A stretch of 60,250 nucleotides of DNA from Thermoplasmata archaeon (GTDB lineage: Archaea > Thermoplasmatota > Thermoplasmata > Lutacidiplasmatales > UBA184), in the NCBI GenBank assembly GCA_021817245.1, contig JAKAVQ010000014.1:1-60250 (forward strand). The letters run 5' to 3'. Below are positions 41,992-51,224 of this stretch, piece after piece; the stretch's first letter is position 1, and each line of letters begins with the position of its first letter. The translations under genes were made by a program, and so were the position numbers. Under the pieces are notes generated by a model that worked only from the letters and a program-made list of their open reading frames with translations, was not told the DNA's origin and ran no database searches.

Positions 41992-43383
41992 ATGAGCCAG
42001 ACGGCCCCCTCCCCGGTTTCCCCGCCCTCCGATCCAGCGTCGAACCGCCCGAAGCGCGGGATCGTCCTGAAGACCCCCATTCCCGGCCCACGGGCCCAGG
42101 CGATCGTCGCGGCCGACCATCGTGTCCTTATGACGAGCACGAAGACGTCACCGATCGTGGCGGAATCGGGCAGCGGTGTCTGGATCACCGACGTCGACGG
42201 GAACCGGCTGCTCGACTTCGCCTCGGGCGTGGCGGTCAACGCGCTCGGCTACTCCCACCCCGAAGTCGTGCGGGCGGTGCGGGAGCAGGTCGGCCGGTTG
42301 AGCCACTTCGCGGGGACCGACTTCTACTACGAGAACCAGGTCCGGCTGGCCGAACGGCTCACCCGGCTCGCCCCGGGGGAGTTCGCCAAGAAGCTCTTCT
42401 ACACGAACAGCGGGACCGAGAGCGCCGAGGCCGCCCTCAAGCTCGCGCGCTGGAACCGGCAGCGGCCGATCGTCATCGGTCTGCTCGGCGCGTTCCACGG
42501 TCGGACCATGGGATCGCTCTCGCTGACGGCTTCGAAGCCCGTCCAGCGCGCGCGCTACGCCCCGTTCGTGGGCGGGGGGACCCACATCCCCGCGCCGTAC
42601 TGCTACCGCTGCCCGTATCAGCTCGAGTTCCCGAGCTGCGGGCTGTACTGCGCGAAGATCCTGAAGGAGCTCTACTTCCAGACGGCGATCCCGCCCGACG
42701 ACGTCGCGGCGTTCATCGCCGAGCCGGTCATGGGCGAGGGCGGCTACGTCGTGCCGCCGGAGGGCTGGCACCGTGCGATCAAGTCGATCCTGGACGAGCA
42801 CGGGATCCTGTTCATCGACGATGAGGTGCAGGCCGGCATGGGTCGGACCGGCCGATGGTTCGCGATCGAGCACCACGGGATCGTCCCGGACATCGTGACG
42901 CTCGCGAAGGCCCTGGGTGGGGGCCTTCCCATGGGGGCGATGATCTTCCGTGCGGACCTCGACTACACGCACCCGGGGTCGCACTCGAACACGTTCGGGG
43001 GCAACCTCGTCGCGGCCGCGGCGGCCTCGACGACGCTCGACGTCATCGAGAAGGATCACCTCCTCGACAACGCGCGCGTGCAAGGGACGTACCTGCTCGA
43101 ACGTCTCCGTGAGCTGGCCGAGCGGCACCCCGAGATCGGGGATGTCCGGGGGCTCGGTCTGATGACAGCGACCGAGTTCGTCAAGGACCGACGGACGAAG
43201 GAGCCGGCGGCCCAGCTCCGCGACCGGGTGCTCGAGGAAGCGTACGGTCGAGGGCTGATCCTCCTGCCGTGCGGCCGGTCCTCGATCCGCTATATCCCCC
43301 CGCTCATCGTCGCGCGGGAGGAGATCGACGAGGCGGTCGACGTGGTCGACCAGTCGATCCGCGCCGCGCGCGCCCGCGCATGA
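41992..43383 (+). CDS. Class III aminotransferase (acetylornithine/4-aminobutyrate family)
   Basis: A 463-residue PLP enzyme. It shows DVDGNRLLDFASGVAVNALGYSHPEV at the N-terminus, NSGTESAEAALKLAR, GAFHGRT, EPVMGEGG, FIDDEVQAGMGRTGRW (the Asp that holds the cofactor nitrogen) and TLAKALGGGLPMGA (the PLP Lys). An inserted C-x2-C segment (YCYRCPYQLEFPSC) is also common in archaeal ornithine or omega-aminotransferases and amino-acid racemases of this class. A TTTTAC box at 41,955-41,960 precedes the ATG by about 32 nt. It overlaps the next gene by ATGA. The exact substrate is uncertain. Confidence 0.85.
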   Translation: MSQTAPSPVSPPSDPASNRPKRGIVLKTPIPGPRAQAIVAADHRVLMTSTKTSPIVAESGSGVWITDVDGNRLLDFASGVAVNALGYSHPEVVRAVREQVGRLSHFAGTDFYYENQVRLAERLTRLAPGEFAKKLFYTNSGTESAEAALKLARWNRQRPIVIGLLGAFHGRTMGSLSLTASKPVQRARYAPFVGGGTHIPAPYCYRCPYQLEFPSCGLYCAKILKELYFQTAIPPDDVAAFIAEPVMGEGGYVVPPEGWHRAIKSILDEHGILFIDDEVQAGMGRTGRWFAIEHHGIVPDIVTLAKALGGGLPMGAMIFRADLDYTHPGSHSNTFGGNLVAAAAASTTLDVIEKDHLLDNARVQGTYLLERLRELAERHPEIGDVRGLGLMTATEFVKDRRTKEPAAQLRDRVLEEAYGRGLILLPCGRSSIRYIPPLIVAREEIDEAVDVVDQSIRAARARA

Positions 43384-44417
43384 GATACGGCCGGCTCGAT
43401 GGGCCCGGGAGCCTTTCGCTCGCCGAGGTGCCCTCACCGGTGCCGGGACCCGGCGAGATCACGGTCGCGCTCGCGGCGTGCGGGGTGTGCGGCACCGACC
43501 TCGAGAAGCTGCGGGGCAACTACCGCACGGCCGGCGTCCTGGGCCACGAACCCGTCGGCCGGATCGCGGCGGTCGGGACCGGGGTCGATCGTCTCCGTGT
43601 CGGCGACCGCGTCTTCGTCCACCACCACGTACCGTGCTACGCCTGCGACGTCTGCGCGCGAGGCGATCTCACGTTCTGTCCGACGTACTCTCGGACCAAT
43701 CTCGATCCCGGCGGCTTTGCCGAAACGTTCCGGGTCCCGCGCGAGAACGTCGAGCGGGGCGCGGTGCTCCTGCTCGACCCCGGCGTCGGCTGGGATGAGG
43801 GAACCCTTCTCGAGCCCGCCGGCTGCGCGCTCACCGCGATCCGCCGGGTCGGGCTGCCGACGAAGGCGACCGCCCTCGTCCTCGGCCTCGGTCCGGTCGG
43901 GATCCTCTACGCCCGGCTCCTCCGCGCCCTTGGTGCGGCGTGGGTCGGCGGGACCGAGCTCTCGGCCCTCCGTCGGACCGCGGCCGAGCGCGGAGGCATC
44001 GACGCGGCGCTCGACCCCGGGTCGGAGGCCGCGGTGCGCGCCGCGGTCGACGGCGCGACCGGCGGCCGCGGCGTCGACCTGGCCGTCGTCGCGACCGGAC
44101 ACCCGAGCGTCGTGCGCGCGGCCGCGGGGCTCGTGCGCCGGGGCGGGACGGTGAACCTCTTCGGACTTCCCGAGGCGGGGAGCCGGCTCGACGTCGACCT
44201 TCAGGACCTCTACCTCCGCGGAGTACGGCTTATCCCGTCCTACGCCACGACCGAACCGGACATCGCGGAGGTGCACCGGCTCGTCGCCGGTGGCACGCTC
44301 GCGCTCTCCGACCTCGTCACCCATCGGTATCCCCTCTCGGAGATCCGGACGGCCTTCGCGACGGCCGGCCGCCCCGCGGAAGCGATCAAGGTCGTCGTGA
44401 CCGGCCCCGCCGCCTAA
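43380..44417 (+). CDS. Zinc-dependent medium-chain dehydrogenase
   Basis: A 345-residue NAD(P) zinc dehydrogenase. GVCGTDLEKL carries the catalytic Cys and GHEPVG the His-Glu. A structural site (CYACDVCARGDLTFC) has four Cys, and the Rossmann fold has GLGPVGIL. Family members include alcohol, sorbitol and threonine dehydrogenases. Translational coupling (ATGA) to the class III aminotransferase suggests the two act on the same amino-alcohol or omega-amino compound; that is inference. Confidence 0.8.
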   Translation: MRYGRLDGPGSLSLAEVPSPVPGPGEITVALAACGVCGTDLEKLRGNYRTAGVLGHEPVGRIAAVGTGVDRLRVGDRVFVHHHVPCYACDVCARGDLTFCPTYSRTNLDPGGFAETFRVPRENVERGAVLLLDPGVGWDEGTLLEPAGCALTAIRRVGLPTKATALVLGLGPVGILYARLLRALGAAWVGGTELSALRRTAAERGGIDAALDPGSEAAVRAAVDGATGGRGVDLAVVATGHPSVVRAAAGLVRRGGTVNLFGLPEAGSRLDVDLQDLYLRGVRLIPSYATTEPDIAEVHRLVAGGTLALSDLVTHRYPLSEIRTAFATAGRPAEAIKVVVTGPAA

Positions 44418-44470
44418 CGGCGTTCCCCGCGCCCTCGACCCCGGGTCGCTTTCGGCCCGGGGGCGGCCGG

Positions 44471-45445
44471 CTATGCTTCGGCGTTCTCCCCCAGTACCTG
44501 CCCCGAGACCCGGTGGCCGGCGCGGACCCGGGACCGGGGTCCGAGGAGACTGCCGGTCACGATCGCCCCTCGCTCGACGCGCGCCCCATCCATCAGGACC
44601 GAGTTCTCGACGTGCGCGTCCGGCTCCACGACCGCGCCGGCGCCGAGCGTGACGTACGGGCCGACGGAGGCCCCGCGCGCGCTCGCCCCCGCGAGGAGGG
44701 CGACCGGTCCCTGCCCGAGGGACCCGGCCGGGAGGCCGCCCGGGCCTCCCCGGCCGGCGTCGAAGAGGAGCCGCTGCGCGCGGAGCAGCCGTTCAGGGGT
44801 TCCGGCGTCGTCCCAGTATCCCGAGAGGCGGAATCCGAAGAGCCCCCGAGCGAGGAGGCCGGGGACGACCTCGCGCTCGAAGCTCACGGGGCGCCCCGCC
44901 GGAATGGCATCGAGGACCGACCGTCCATAGATGGCGATCCCCGCGTTGATCCAGTGCGAAGGCGCCACCTCGGGCTCCGGCTTCTCGACGAACCCCACGA
45001 TACGGTCGTTCTCCCCCAGCGCGGCGACGCCGTAGGGACGGGTGTCCTCGACCTCGGTGAGCGTCATGGTCCCGATCCCGCCGTGCGCGAAGTGTCGGCG
45101 GGCCACGGCCGCGAGATCGACCGAGGCGATCACGTCGGAGTTCAGGAAGAAGAACGGGTCCGACAGCCCCTCGCTGGCGTTCTTGAGACCCCCACCCGTG
45201 CCGAGCGGCTCCGCTTCGGTGACGGTACGCACCGGCCATCGGGGCGGGTGGGCCCGCACGTACGCTTCGATGACGTCGGCCTTGTACCCGGTCGCGAGCA
45301 CGACCTCCTCGACGTCGGACGGGAGGAGGTCGAGGACGTGATAGAGCATCGGCTGGCCGGCGATGGGGATCAGCTGCTTCGGGACGCTGTAGGTCACCGG
45401 TCGTAGCCGGGTGCCGAAGCCCCCGATCAGCACGAGCGCCTTCAC
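44471..45445 (-). CDS. Sugar-1-phosphate nucleotidyltransferase
   Basis: A 324-residue NTP-transferase. The nucleotide loop GGFGTRLRPVT and VPKQLIPIAGQPML are at the N-terminus, LNSDVI holds the metal-binding Asp, and EKPEPEVA follows. A C-terminal left-handed beta-helix (GASVGPYVTLGAGAVVEPDAHVENSVL) has hexapeptide repeats. It makes a nucleotide sugar (GDP-mannose, UDP-glucose or dTDP-glucose type) for glycosylation of surface proteins or lipids. The GTG at 45,445 opens directly into KALVLIGG. Confidence 0.85.
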   Translation of the reverse strand: MKALVLIGGFGTRLRPVTYSVPKQLIPIAGQPMLYHVLDLLPSDVEEVVLATGYKADVIEAYVRAHPPRWPVRTVTEAEPLGTGGGLKNASEGLSDPFFFLNSDVIASVDLAAVARRHFAHGGIGTMTLTEVEDTRPYGVAALGENDRIVGFVEKPEPEVAPSHWINAGIAIYGRSVLDAIPAGRPVSFEREVVPGLLARGLFGFRLSGYWDDAGTPERLLRAQRLLFDAGRGGPGGLPAGSLGQGPVALLAGASARGASVGPYVTLGAGAVVEPDAHVENSVLMDGARVERGAIVTGSLLGPRSRVRAGHRVSGQVLGENAEA

Positions 45446-45546
45446 GGCCGCGGGAGAGGCCGCGCCGCCCTTAGCCTGCGCGACGGGCGGGTGCGGGGGG
45501 GTCGGATGGGACCTCGAAACCCCAAAGCGCCGACGCGTCCCCAAGA

Positions 45547-45554
45547 CCTATCAA
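45547..45554 (+). promoter_or_regulatory. TATA-like box for the universal stress protein gene
   Basis: CCTATCAA lies 23-30 nt ahead of the ATG at 45,577, at the right distance for a near-leaderless archaeal message. Confidence 0.4.
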
Positions 45555-45576
45555 CCTCGCCGGGCTCCTTTCGCCG

Positions 45577-46047
45577 ATGTCGCTCTCCTCGCTCCTCGTG
45601 GCGTTCGACGGGACCAAACCCTCCCTCGCGGCCCTGGATACGGCCGTGGAGCTCGCGGGCCACACCGGGGCCCGGATCTCGCTCGTCTGCGTTCTCCCCG
45701 TCATCGCGGCCGCGTACGGGATCGAGATGCCCCCGGGAGCGTCCGTCGCCGAGACCATCGAGGCGACCCGTCGGATGCTCGCCGAACAAAAGCTCGCGCT
45801 GGCCGAGCGGGGAGTGACAAAGGTCGAGACGGCGCTGCTCGAGGGGGATCCGGTCGACCGCATCCTCGAGTACGCGGAAAAGCATCCGGCCGATCTCATC
45901 GTCGTGGGGTCGCGCAGCCTCTCCGACGCCGGGAGGTTCTTCCTCGGGAGCGTTTCCGATGGGATCCTCCATCACGCGCACTGCTCGGTCCTCGTCGTGA
46001 AGAGTGCGGCGGGCCGACCGAGCCCCCGTTCCTCGCACGCCCTCTGA
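45577..46047 (+). CDS. Universal stress protein (UspA family)
   Basis: A 156-residue Rossmann-like Usp domain. LVAFDGTKPSLAALDTA supplies the N-terminal Asp, and VGSRSLSDAGRFFLGSVSDGILHHAHCSVLVV contains the G-x9-G-S ATP-binding pattern. Such proteins bind ATP or act as dimeric stress modulators. It is monocistronic. Confidence 0.85.
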   Translation: MSLSSLLVAFDGTKPSLAALDTAVELAGHTGARISLVCVLPVIAAAYGIEMPPGASVAETIEATRRMLAEQKLALAERGVTKVETALLEGDPVDRILEYAEKHPADLIVVGSRSLSDAGRFFLGSVSDGILHHAHCSVLVVKSAAGRPSPRSSHAL

Positions 46048-46111
46048 GGGCCGCGGCGCCACGCTCCGTGCCGCCGTCGCCTCGGATTCGCACGGCCGCC
46101 CACGCCAACGA

Positions 46112-46119
46112 AGTATACT
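46112..46119 (+). promoter_or_regulatory. TATA-like box for the molybdenum hydroxylase genes
   Basis: AGTATACT, itself a palindrome, lies 20-27 nt before the ATG at 46,139. It is the only AT-rich element in this stretch. Confidence 0.4.
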
Positions 46120-46138
46120 CGGCGCCGTTCGTCCCGGC

Positions 46139-46636
46139 ATGACGGGTGGCACGGTCGACCACGGGATCCGGCTGACGGTGAACGGCAGGGAGGTCGCGGT
46201 CGCGCCGCACCCCGATCGCTCGCTCCTCGAGGTCCTGCGCTACGAGCTCGGGCTGACCGGTACCAAGTACGGGTGCGGCGAGGGGGAGTGCGGCGCCTGC
46301 ACCGTGCTCGTCGACGGAGGCCCCGCGCGGGCGTGCCAATTGCCCGTGGCCGAGGTCGAGGGAGCGATGATCCTGACCGTCGAGGGACTCGCGCGGGACG
46401 GTGCGCTCACCGACGTCCAGCGTGCGTTCGTTGAGACAGGGGCGTTCCAATGCGGTTTCTGCACGCCGGGGATGGTCGTTCGCGCCACCGGGTTGCTCGC
46501 CCGGAACCCCCATCCGTCGGACGGCGAAATCCGGGAGGCGCTCGACGGCAACCTCTGCCGTTGCGGCGGGTACACCCGCATCCGAGAAGCCGTTCGCCGG
46601 GCCGCCGAAGCGGCGGCGCCGGGGGGAAGCCCGTGA
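46139..46636 (+). CDS. Molybdenum hydroxylase [2Fe-2S] small subunit
   Basis: A 165-residue CoxS/IorA-type subunit with two iron-sulfur clusters. The plant-ferredoxin-type site is CGEGECGACTVLVDGG, and the second site is CGFCTPG with CRCGGY. It passes electrons from the molybdenum centre outward. The coding region overlaps the large subunit by 4 nt (GTGA), so the two are made together. Confidence 0.85.
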   Translation: MTGGTVDHGIRLTVNGREVAVAPHPDRSLLEVLRYELGLTGTKYGCGEGECGACTVLVDGGPARACQLPVAEVEGAMILTVEGLARDGALTDVQRAFVETGAFQCGFCTPGMVVRATGLLARNPHPSDGEIREALDGNLCRCGGYTRIREAVRRAAEAAAPGGSP

Positions 46637-48765
46637 CCCGAGGACGGCCCCGACGCCCCTGGGACCGCACTCCGCCCGAGCAGCGGGAGTACTTCGACCT
46701 CCTCGGAGAGGGGCTGGTCGCCCAGCTCGCGGCCCCGTCCGCCCCCGACGCGGGATCCCGGGGCGACGCCCCGGCGTCGGGCGCGTGGCTCCATGTCGGA
46801 CCGGACGGGATCGTCCGCGCGTTCACCGGTAAGGCGGAGGTGGGTCAGGGGACCCGGACCGCGCTCGGCCTGCTCGTCGCCGAGGAGCTGAGGCTTCCCC
46901 TCGAGCGCATCGAGCTCGAGATGGCCGACACCGATCTCTGCCCGTGGGACATGGGCACGTTCGGCAGCCGCTCGATGCCGGATGCGGGTCCGGCGCTGCG
47001 CGCCGCGGCCGCGGGAGCGCGCGAAGCGCTCCTCGACCTCGCGGCGGCCGCCCGGTCGCTCCCTCGGGACCGCCTCGAGGCCAGGGAGGGGGAGGTCCGC
47101 CTTCGGGGGGCCACATCCGGCACCCCCTATGCCGAGCTCGTCCGCGGGCTTCGCGAGGTTCGGACGATCGACCGCAAGATCGGGCTCACGCCGCCTTCCG
47201 CCTGGGAGCGGGCTGGGCACCCCGTGGCCGACCCCCGGGGGGCGGACGTGGTCACCGGGCGACGCGCCTACGTCTCGGACCTTCGGCCGCCCGGACTTCA
47301 GTACGGGGCCGTGCTCCATCCTCCCCGATACGGGGCGCGGCTGCGGCACGCGGAACCGGGACCCGAGCCTTTGCCGGCGGGGACCCGGCTCGTGGTCGAG
47401 CCCCCGTTCGTGGGCGCTGTCGGGCCCAGCCCCCGGCTCGCCCGGGCGGCGCTCGCGCAGGTCCGGGCCGACTGGATCCTACCGGAACCGAACGACGTGG
47501 ACGTCGAAGCCTACCTCCGGTCGCACCCCCGGACGGAAGAGAGCTGGGACCGGGTCGAGGATCGGGCGGGGGATCCGGACCACGCGCTCGCGAGCGCGAC
47601 GGTCACCGTTCGGGCGACGTACCGCACCGCCTACGTCGCGCACGTGCCGCTCGAGACCCGCGCCGCGGTCGCCGAGTGGGAAGGGCGACGCCTCACGGTC
47701 TGGGTGGGGACCCAGACCCCGTTCCGGGCCCGCGACCACGTCGCCGAGGCGCTCGCGATGTCGGTCGACGACGTTCGGGTGATTGTGCCGTTCACCGGCG
47801 CGGGTTTCGGCGGGAAGCACGGTGGCGACGTCGCGACGGCCGCCGCCCGTCTGGCACGTGCGGTCGGATGCCCGGTCGCCCTCCAGTACTCCCGGGAAGA
47901 GGAGTTCCGCTTCGGCTACTTCCGGCCGATGGCGATCATCGACATCGCGGCCGGGGCCGAGAAGGACGGGCGTTTGAGCGCCTGGACCTTCCACAACACC
48001 AACGCCGGGGCCGCGGCCCTTCGCACGCCCTATCGGGTCGCGCACCGGCGCATCGACAACGAGCTCTCGGAGTCCCCGCTGCCGCAGGGAGCGTACCGAT
48101 CGCTCGCGGCGAACACGAACAACTTCGCTCGGGAGTCGGTGATGGACGAGCTCGCGGCGCGCCTGGGGATCGATCCCCTCGAGTTCCGCCGGAAGAATCT
48201 CGAGGACGAGCGCCTGCGGGCCGTCCTCGACCGTGCCGCCGATCGGTCGGGATGGGGCGGCTGGGTCCCGCGGGCGGGATGGGGGCACGGTCTCGCGCTC
48301 GGGTTCGAGAAGTCCGGCCGGGTCGCGACCGTCGCGGAGGTCGAAGTGCGGGGCGAGCGGGATCTCCGCGTGCGCCGCCTCGTGACGGCGTTCGAGGCAG
48401 GGGCGATCGTGCACCCGCGGAATCTTCTAAGTCAGGTCGAGGGGGCGGCGGTCCAGGCGATCGGCGGCGCTCTCTTCGAGGAGATACGCACGCGTGCCGG
48501 ACGCGTGCTCAACCCCCGTCTCTCGCAGTACCGCGTCCCCCGGTTCTCCGACCTCCCCGAGATCGAGGTCGTCCTTCTCGACCGCCCGGATTTGCCTCCG
48601 GCGGGCGGGGGAGAGACGCCGATGATCGCGACGGCGCCGGCGATCGCGAACGCGATCTTCGACGCGACGGGGCGGCGGGTGCGGCACCTTCCACTCCTCG
48701 GCAAGGAACCGACCGCACCGACCGACCGGCCCTCCACCGAGAACCTCACGCCCGCGGCCGGCTAG
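46633..48765 (+). CDS. Molybdenum hydroxylase large subunit (IorB/CoxL/xanthine dehydrogenase family)
   Basis: A 710-residue catalytic subunit. GKAEVGQGTRTALG opens the molybdopterin domain, FTGAGFGGKHGG is the Mo-pyranopterin loop, and the active-site Glu lies in GGGETPMIATAPAIANAIF. There is no FAD subunit gene next to it, so the enzyme resembles two-subunit isoquinoline 1-oxidoreductase or nicotinate-dehydrogenase types, which pass electrons to a membrane acceptor. The substrate may be an aromatic N-heterocycle or an aldehyde. No molybdopterin cytosine transferase gene is adjacent. Confidence 0.85.
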   Translation: MTRGRPRRPWDRTPPEQREYFDLLGEGLVAQLAAPSAPDAGSRGDAPASGAWLHVGPDGIVRAFTGKAEVGQGTRTALGLLVAEELRLPLERIELEMADTDLCPWDMGTFGSRSMPDAGPALRAAAAGAREALLDLAAAARSLPRDRLEAREGEVRLRGATSGTPYAELVRGLREVRTIDRKIGLTPPSAWERAGHPVADPRGADVVTGRRAYVSDLRPPGLQYGAVLHPPRYGARLRHAEPGPEPLPAGTRLVVEPPFVGAVGPSPRLARAALAQVRADWILPEPNDVDVEAYLRSHPRTEESWDRVEDRAGDPDHALASATVTVRATYRTAYVAHVPLETRAAVAEWEGRRLTVWVGTQTPFRARDHVAEALAMSVDDVRVIVPFTGAGFGGKHGGDVATAAARLARAVGCPVALQYSREEEFRFGYFRPMAIIDIAAGAEKDGRLSAWTFHNTNAGAAALRTPYRVAHRRIDNELSESPLPQGAYRSLAANTNNFARESVMDELAARLGIDPLEFRRKNLEDERLRAVLDRAADRSGWGGWVPRAGWGHGLALGFEKSGRVATVAEVEVRGERDLRVRRLVTAFEAGAIVHPRNLLSQVEGAAVQAIGGALFEEIRTRAGRVLNPRLSQYRVPRFSDLPEIEVVLLDRPDLPPAGGGETPMIATAPAIANAIFDATGRRVRHLPLLGKEPTAPTDRPSTENLTPAAG

Positions 48766-48865
48766 CAGGGCGCGGCGGCCGCGGCGCGGGGAGGAGCGCT
48801 CGGCCGCCCCGGGGCGACCGCCTCTTCGGCCCCGCCCGCGGTCGGGGGATCGGCCGGCCGCACGC

Positions 48866-50668
48866 TCAGCCGAGCGGGAGCCCCTCGCTCCCGAGGAGGC
48901 GACCGACGGGGTACTCGCCGACATGGTTCGCGCGTCCCCACTCGGAGCGCTCGTAGAAGAACGAGAGACGGGCGCTGGGATCCCCGGCAAAGGAGGGATC
49001 GCGGGCCAAGCGCCGCTCGAACTCCTCCCGGACGAGGGGGTCCTCGGCGAGCCGCTCGCGTCCCAAGCGCTCGAGGACGTACGCCTCCCCCGACTCCTTC
49101 TGTTCGAAGATGGGATCGAAGAACCCCCATCGCAGCGCGGAGTCGGGCGCCTCGGGTTCGAGCCAGTGGATCGCCACGAGCGAGAGGCGCTGGTCGAGGA
49201 GGACCACGGCGGAGTTGACCGGGAACGGGAGGCTCTCGGTCGTGAGGACGCAGGAGCCGAACTGCCCCATCCCGCCCTCGACGTTGCCCCCCCGGAGGAT
49301 CGGAAACCGTCCCTCGAACGGTCGGTTCGGCCAACGCATCCCGGCGCACCGGTACCGCTCGACCCGGCCCGTCCACTCCGCGGTCGTCCGCCGTACGACG
49401 AGGCCGTGCGCCTCCAGCACTTCGATCACGGCCGTCCACGCGGGGGGCACGATGTAGCCCGCGGGGGGCCGCACCGAGATCGCGACCCGCGCCCCGGTCA
49501 GCCGCGGGATCTCGGCGTTCCAGTTGTCGGGGCCGTACCGGATCGACATCGCCCCGGAGACCTCGCTCAGCGTTCGCGAGAAGGTCCGTCCTCGGAAGGG
49601 GACCTTCGCCGTCTCGCCGTTCGGTTCGAACGCCAGCGGGATCCTTACCGGGCGGCCCGAGGCCGACCCGAGGGAGGCCGCGGAACGGTCGGCCTCCCGG
49701 TTGAGGGCGATCAACTTCGACGCGTCCCGGTTCAGGACCCCCAACAGCGTCCGGAGGAGCGCATAGTTCCCGGTGACCCGGGTTCGGTAGTCCTTGAGCA
49801 TGTGGAGCTCGACCAGGAGTCCGGGGCGGTTCTCGAGGATCATCTGTCCGGTCGAGAATCGAGGAGGGTTGTCGTGGAACGCCAGCCCCTTCGCCGGATC
49901 CGTCTCGTCGGTCAGGAAGATCGGGCCGGGGTACGCAAGGTGCCCTGCGCCGTCGACCCCACGGACGATCTCGGGGATCACCGACGCCCGGATCCACTCC
50001 GCCGTGGGGGGGTAAACGTCGGGCGTCGTGTCGATCGCGAAGGTGACGTCGTACTGGAAGTCGGCGCCGTCGGTCACGTGGTCGTCGACGAAGAAGTCCG
50101 GGAGCCACCGATGGAACATGCGGAGAAAAGCGCGGGTCTCGGGCGCGTCCGCCTTCAGGTAGTCCCGGTTCAGATTGAGATTGGACGCGTTCGCCCGCCA
50201 GCCGATCAGGTCGGGCCCGTTCTGGTTGATCCGCTGGCTCGCCGAGCGTCGCTCGTGCCCGTCGATGTTGTAGACGGGGATGAAGAGCCAGACGACGTGG
50301 TCGAGCAGACGGCGCGCCTCCTCGCTGCGGAGGAGGTCGCGGAGCAGGGCGAGGCAGGCGTCCTTCCCATCCATCTCGCCCGCGTGGATCGCGTTCTGGA
50401 CGAGCAGGACGACCCGTCCGGAGGCGTGCGCCGCGACGGGGTCGACGACACCGTCTTTCGAGACCACCACGAGCTTCAGCTCGCGACCCTCCCCGGTCCG
50501 CCCGAAGGTCTCGAAGCGGACCCAACCCGGGTACGCCGTCGCGAGTCGCTCGAGGTAGCGGACCGTCTCGGCGTAGTCCGGGGTCGTACGGTAGTCGGCC
50601 GCCTCCGCCGGGGTCTGCCACTCCCGCTCGTCGATCGCGCCCGGCCCCTTCGGTGCGCCGATCGTCAT
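48866..50668 (-). CDS. M14-family zinc metallocarboxypeptidase-like protein
   Basis: A 600-residue peptidase with an N-terminal carboxypeptidase domain. The zinc motif HAGEMDGKDA (His-x2-Glu) is near residue 93, the substrate-binding NLNLNRDY near 154, and a candidate catalytic Glu in LLVELHMLKDY near 273. Known M14 proteins of this length have a C-terminal beta-sandwich, which fits residues 380-600. No signal peptide is seen, so it is probably intracellular. The ATG at 50,668 is preferred over far upstream codons because only low-complexity sequence precedes it. Confidence 0.8.
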   Translation of the reverse strand: MTIGAPKGPGAIDEREWQTPAEAADYRTTPDYAETVRYLERLATAYPGWVRFETFGRTGEGRELKLVVVSKDGVVDPVAAHASGRVVLLVQNAIHAGEMDGKDACLALLRDLLRSEEARRLLDHVVWLFIPVYNIDGHERRSASQRINQNGPDLIGWRANASNLNLNRDYLKADAPETRAFLRMFHRWLPDFFVDDHVTDGADFQYDVTFAIDTTPDVYPPTAEWIRASVIPEIVRGVDGAGHLAYPGPIFLTDETDPAKGLAFHDNPPRFSTGQMILENRPGLLVELHMLKDYRTRVTGNYALLRTLLGVLNRDASKLIALNREADRSAASLGSASGRPVRIPLAFEPNGETAKVPFRGRTFSRTLSEVSGAMSIRYGPDNWNAEIPRLTGARVAISVRPPAGYIVPPAWTAVIEVLEAHGLVVRRTTAEWTGRVERYRCAGMRWPNRPFEGRFPILRGGNVEGGMGQFGSCVLTTESLPFPVNSAVVLLDQRLSLVAIHWLEPEAPDSALRWGFFDPIFEQKESGEAYVLERLGRERLAEDPLVREEFERRLARDPSFAGDPSARLSFFYERSEWGRANHVGEYPVGRLLGSEGLPLG

Positions 50669-51224
50669 CCGCTCGCCGTCGGCACTATACCCACCGTCGC
50701 CTCTTTGTCGGAACCGGGCGGCCGATATCAGCTCTCGGTCGACCGCGCTCTCCGCCCGAGCTCGGGCCGTTCGCTGGTCGGCGCTCGCCGTTCCGCATTC
50801 GGTGTGGGCCGCCCCGGGTGTGCGGCCGCGAGGCGGGCCTCCGTGGGTGGGGCGGACTCCGCCGGGGGAGCCCATGGGGGGTTCCGGACCGAGAGAGATC
50901 GCCTTCGCCCCGTGGGCAGGACCCTCCCCCGGTGATGGGAGCCCGTGAAGCCTACTCGAGCTCTTGGCCGCGAGGGTTCCGGCGCGGTTGCCCACGCGCC
51001 GGCGTCTCCGTTCGGGCCCGTCCCGATCGTGATCGTGAGCGCGCCGCGGCCAGGGGTCGACGGCCTCCTTCGCCTTCCTCCGTCCCAGTGCGCCCGGGTC
51101 CCAGGTGGGTCGTCTCCGCGGAGTGGACTCCCCGGAAGGCCGGTGCGGAGGAGGGGGACGGCCCCGCTCCCTCCTCCCCGGGAGGCCGGCGCCATTTTTA
51201 GCTGTCCTGAGTCTGTCCCTGCCC
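50669..51224. other. Non-coding region between divergent genes
   Basis: About 555 nt without a supported gene; all open frames here are high-GC noise. TTTTTA at 51,195-51,200 is a TATA-like element for the cyclase gene, about 25-30 nt ahead of its GTG. GTATAG on the minus strand near 50,688 may serve the peptidase gene. No repeat, RNA or mobile sequence was recognised. Confidence 0.4.

Noticed and set aside
37506-42239. A 1,577-codon open frame on the minus strand
   Set aside because: It is antisense to threonine synthase, the transporter and two aminotransferases, all of which have clear family motifs. The translation is Arg/Pro/Gly-rich with no domain, as expected for high-GC antisense frames.
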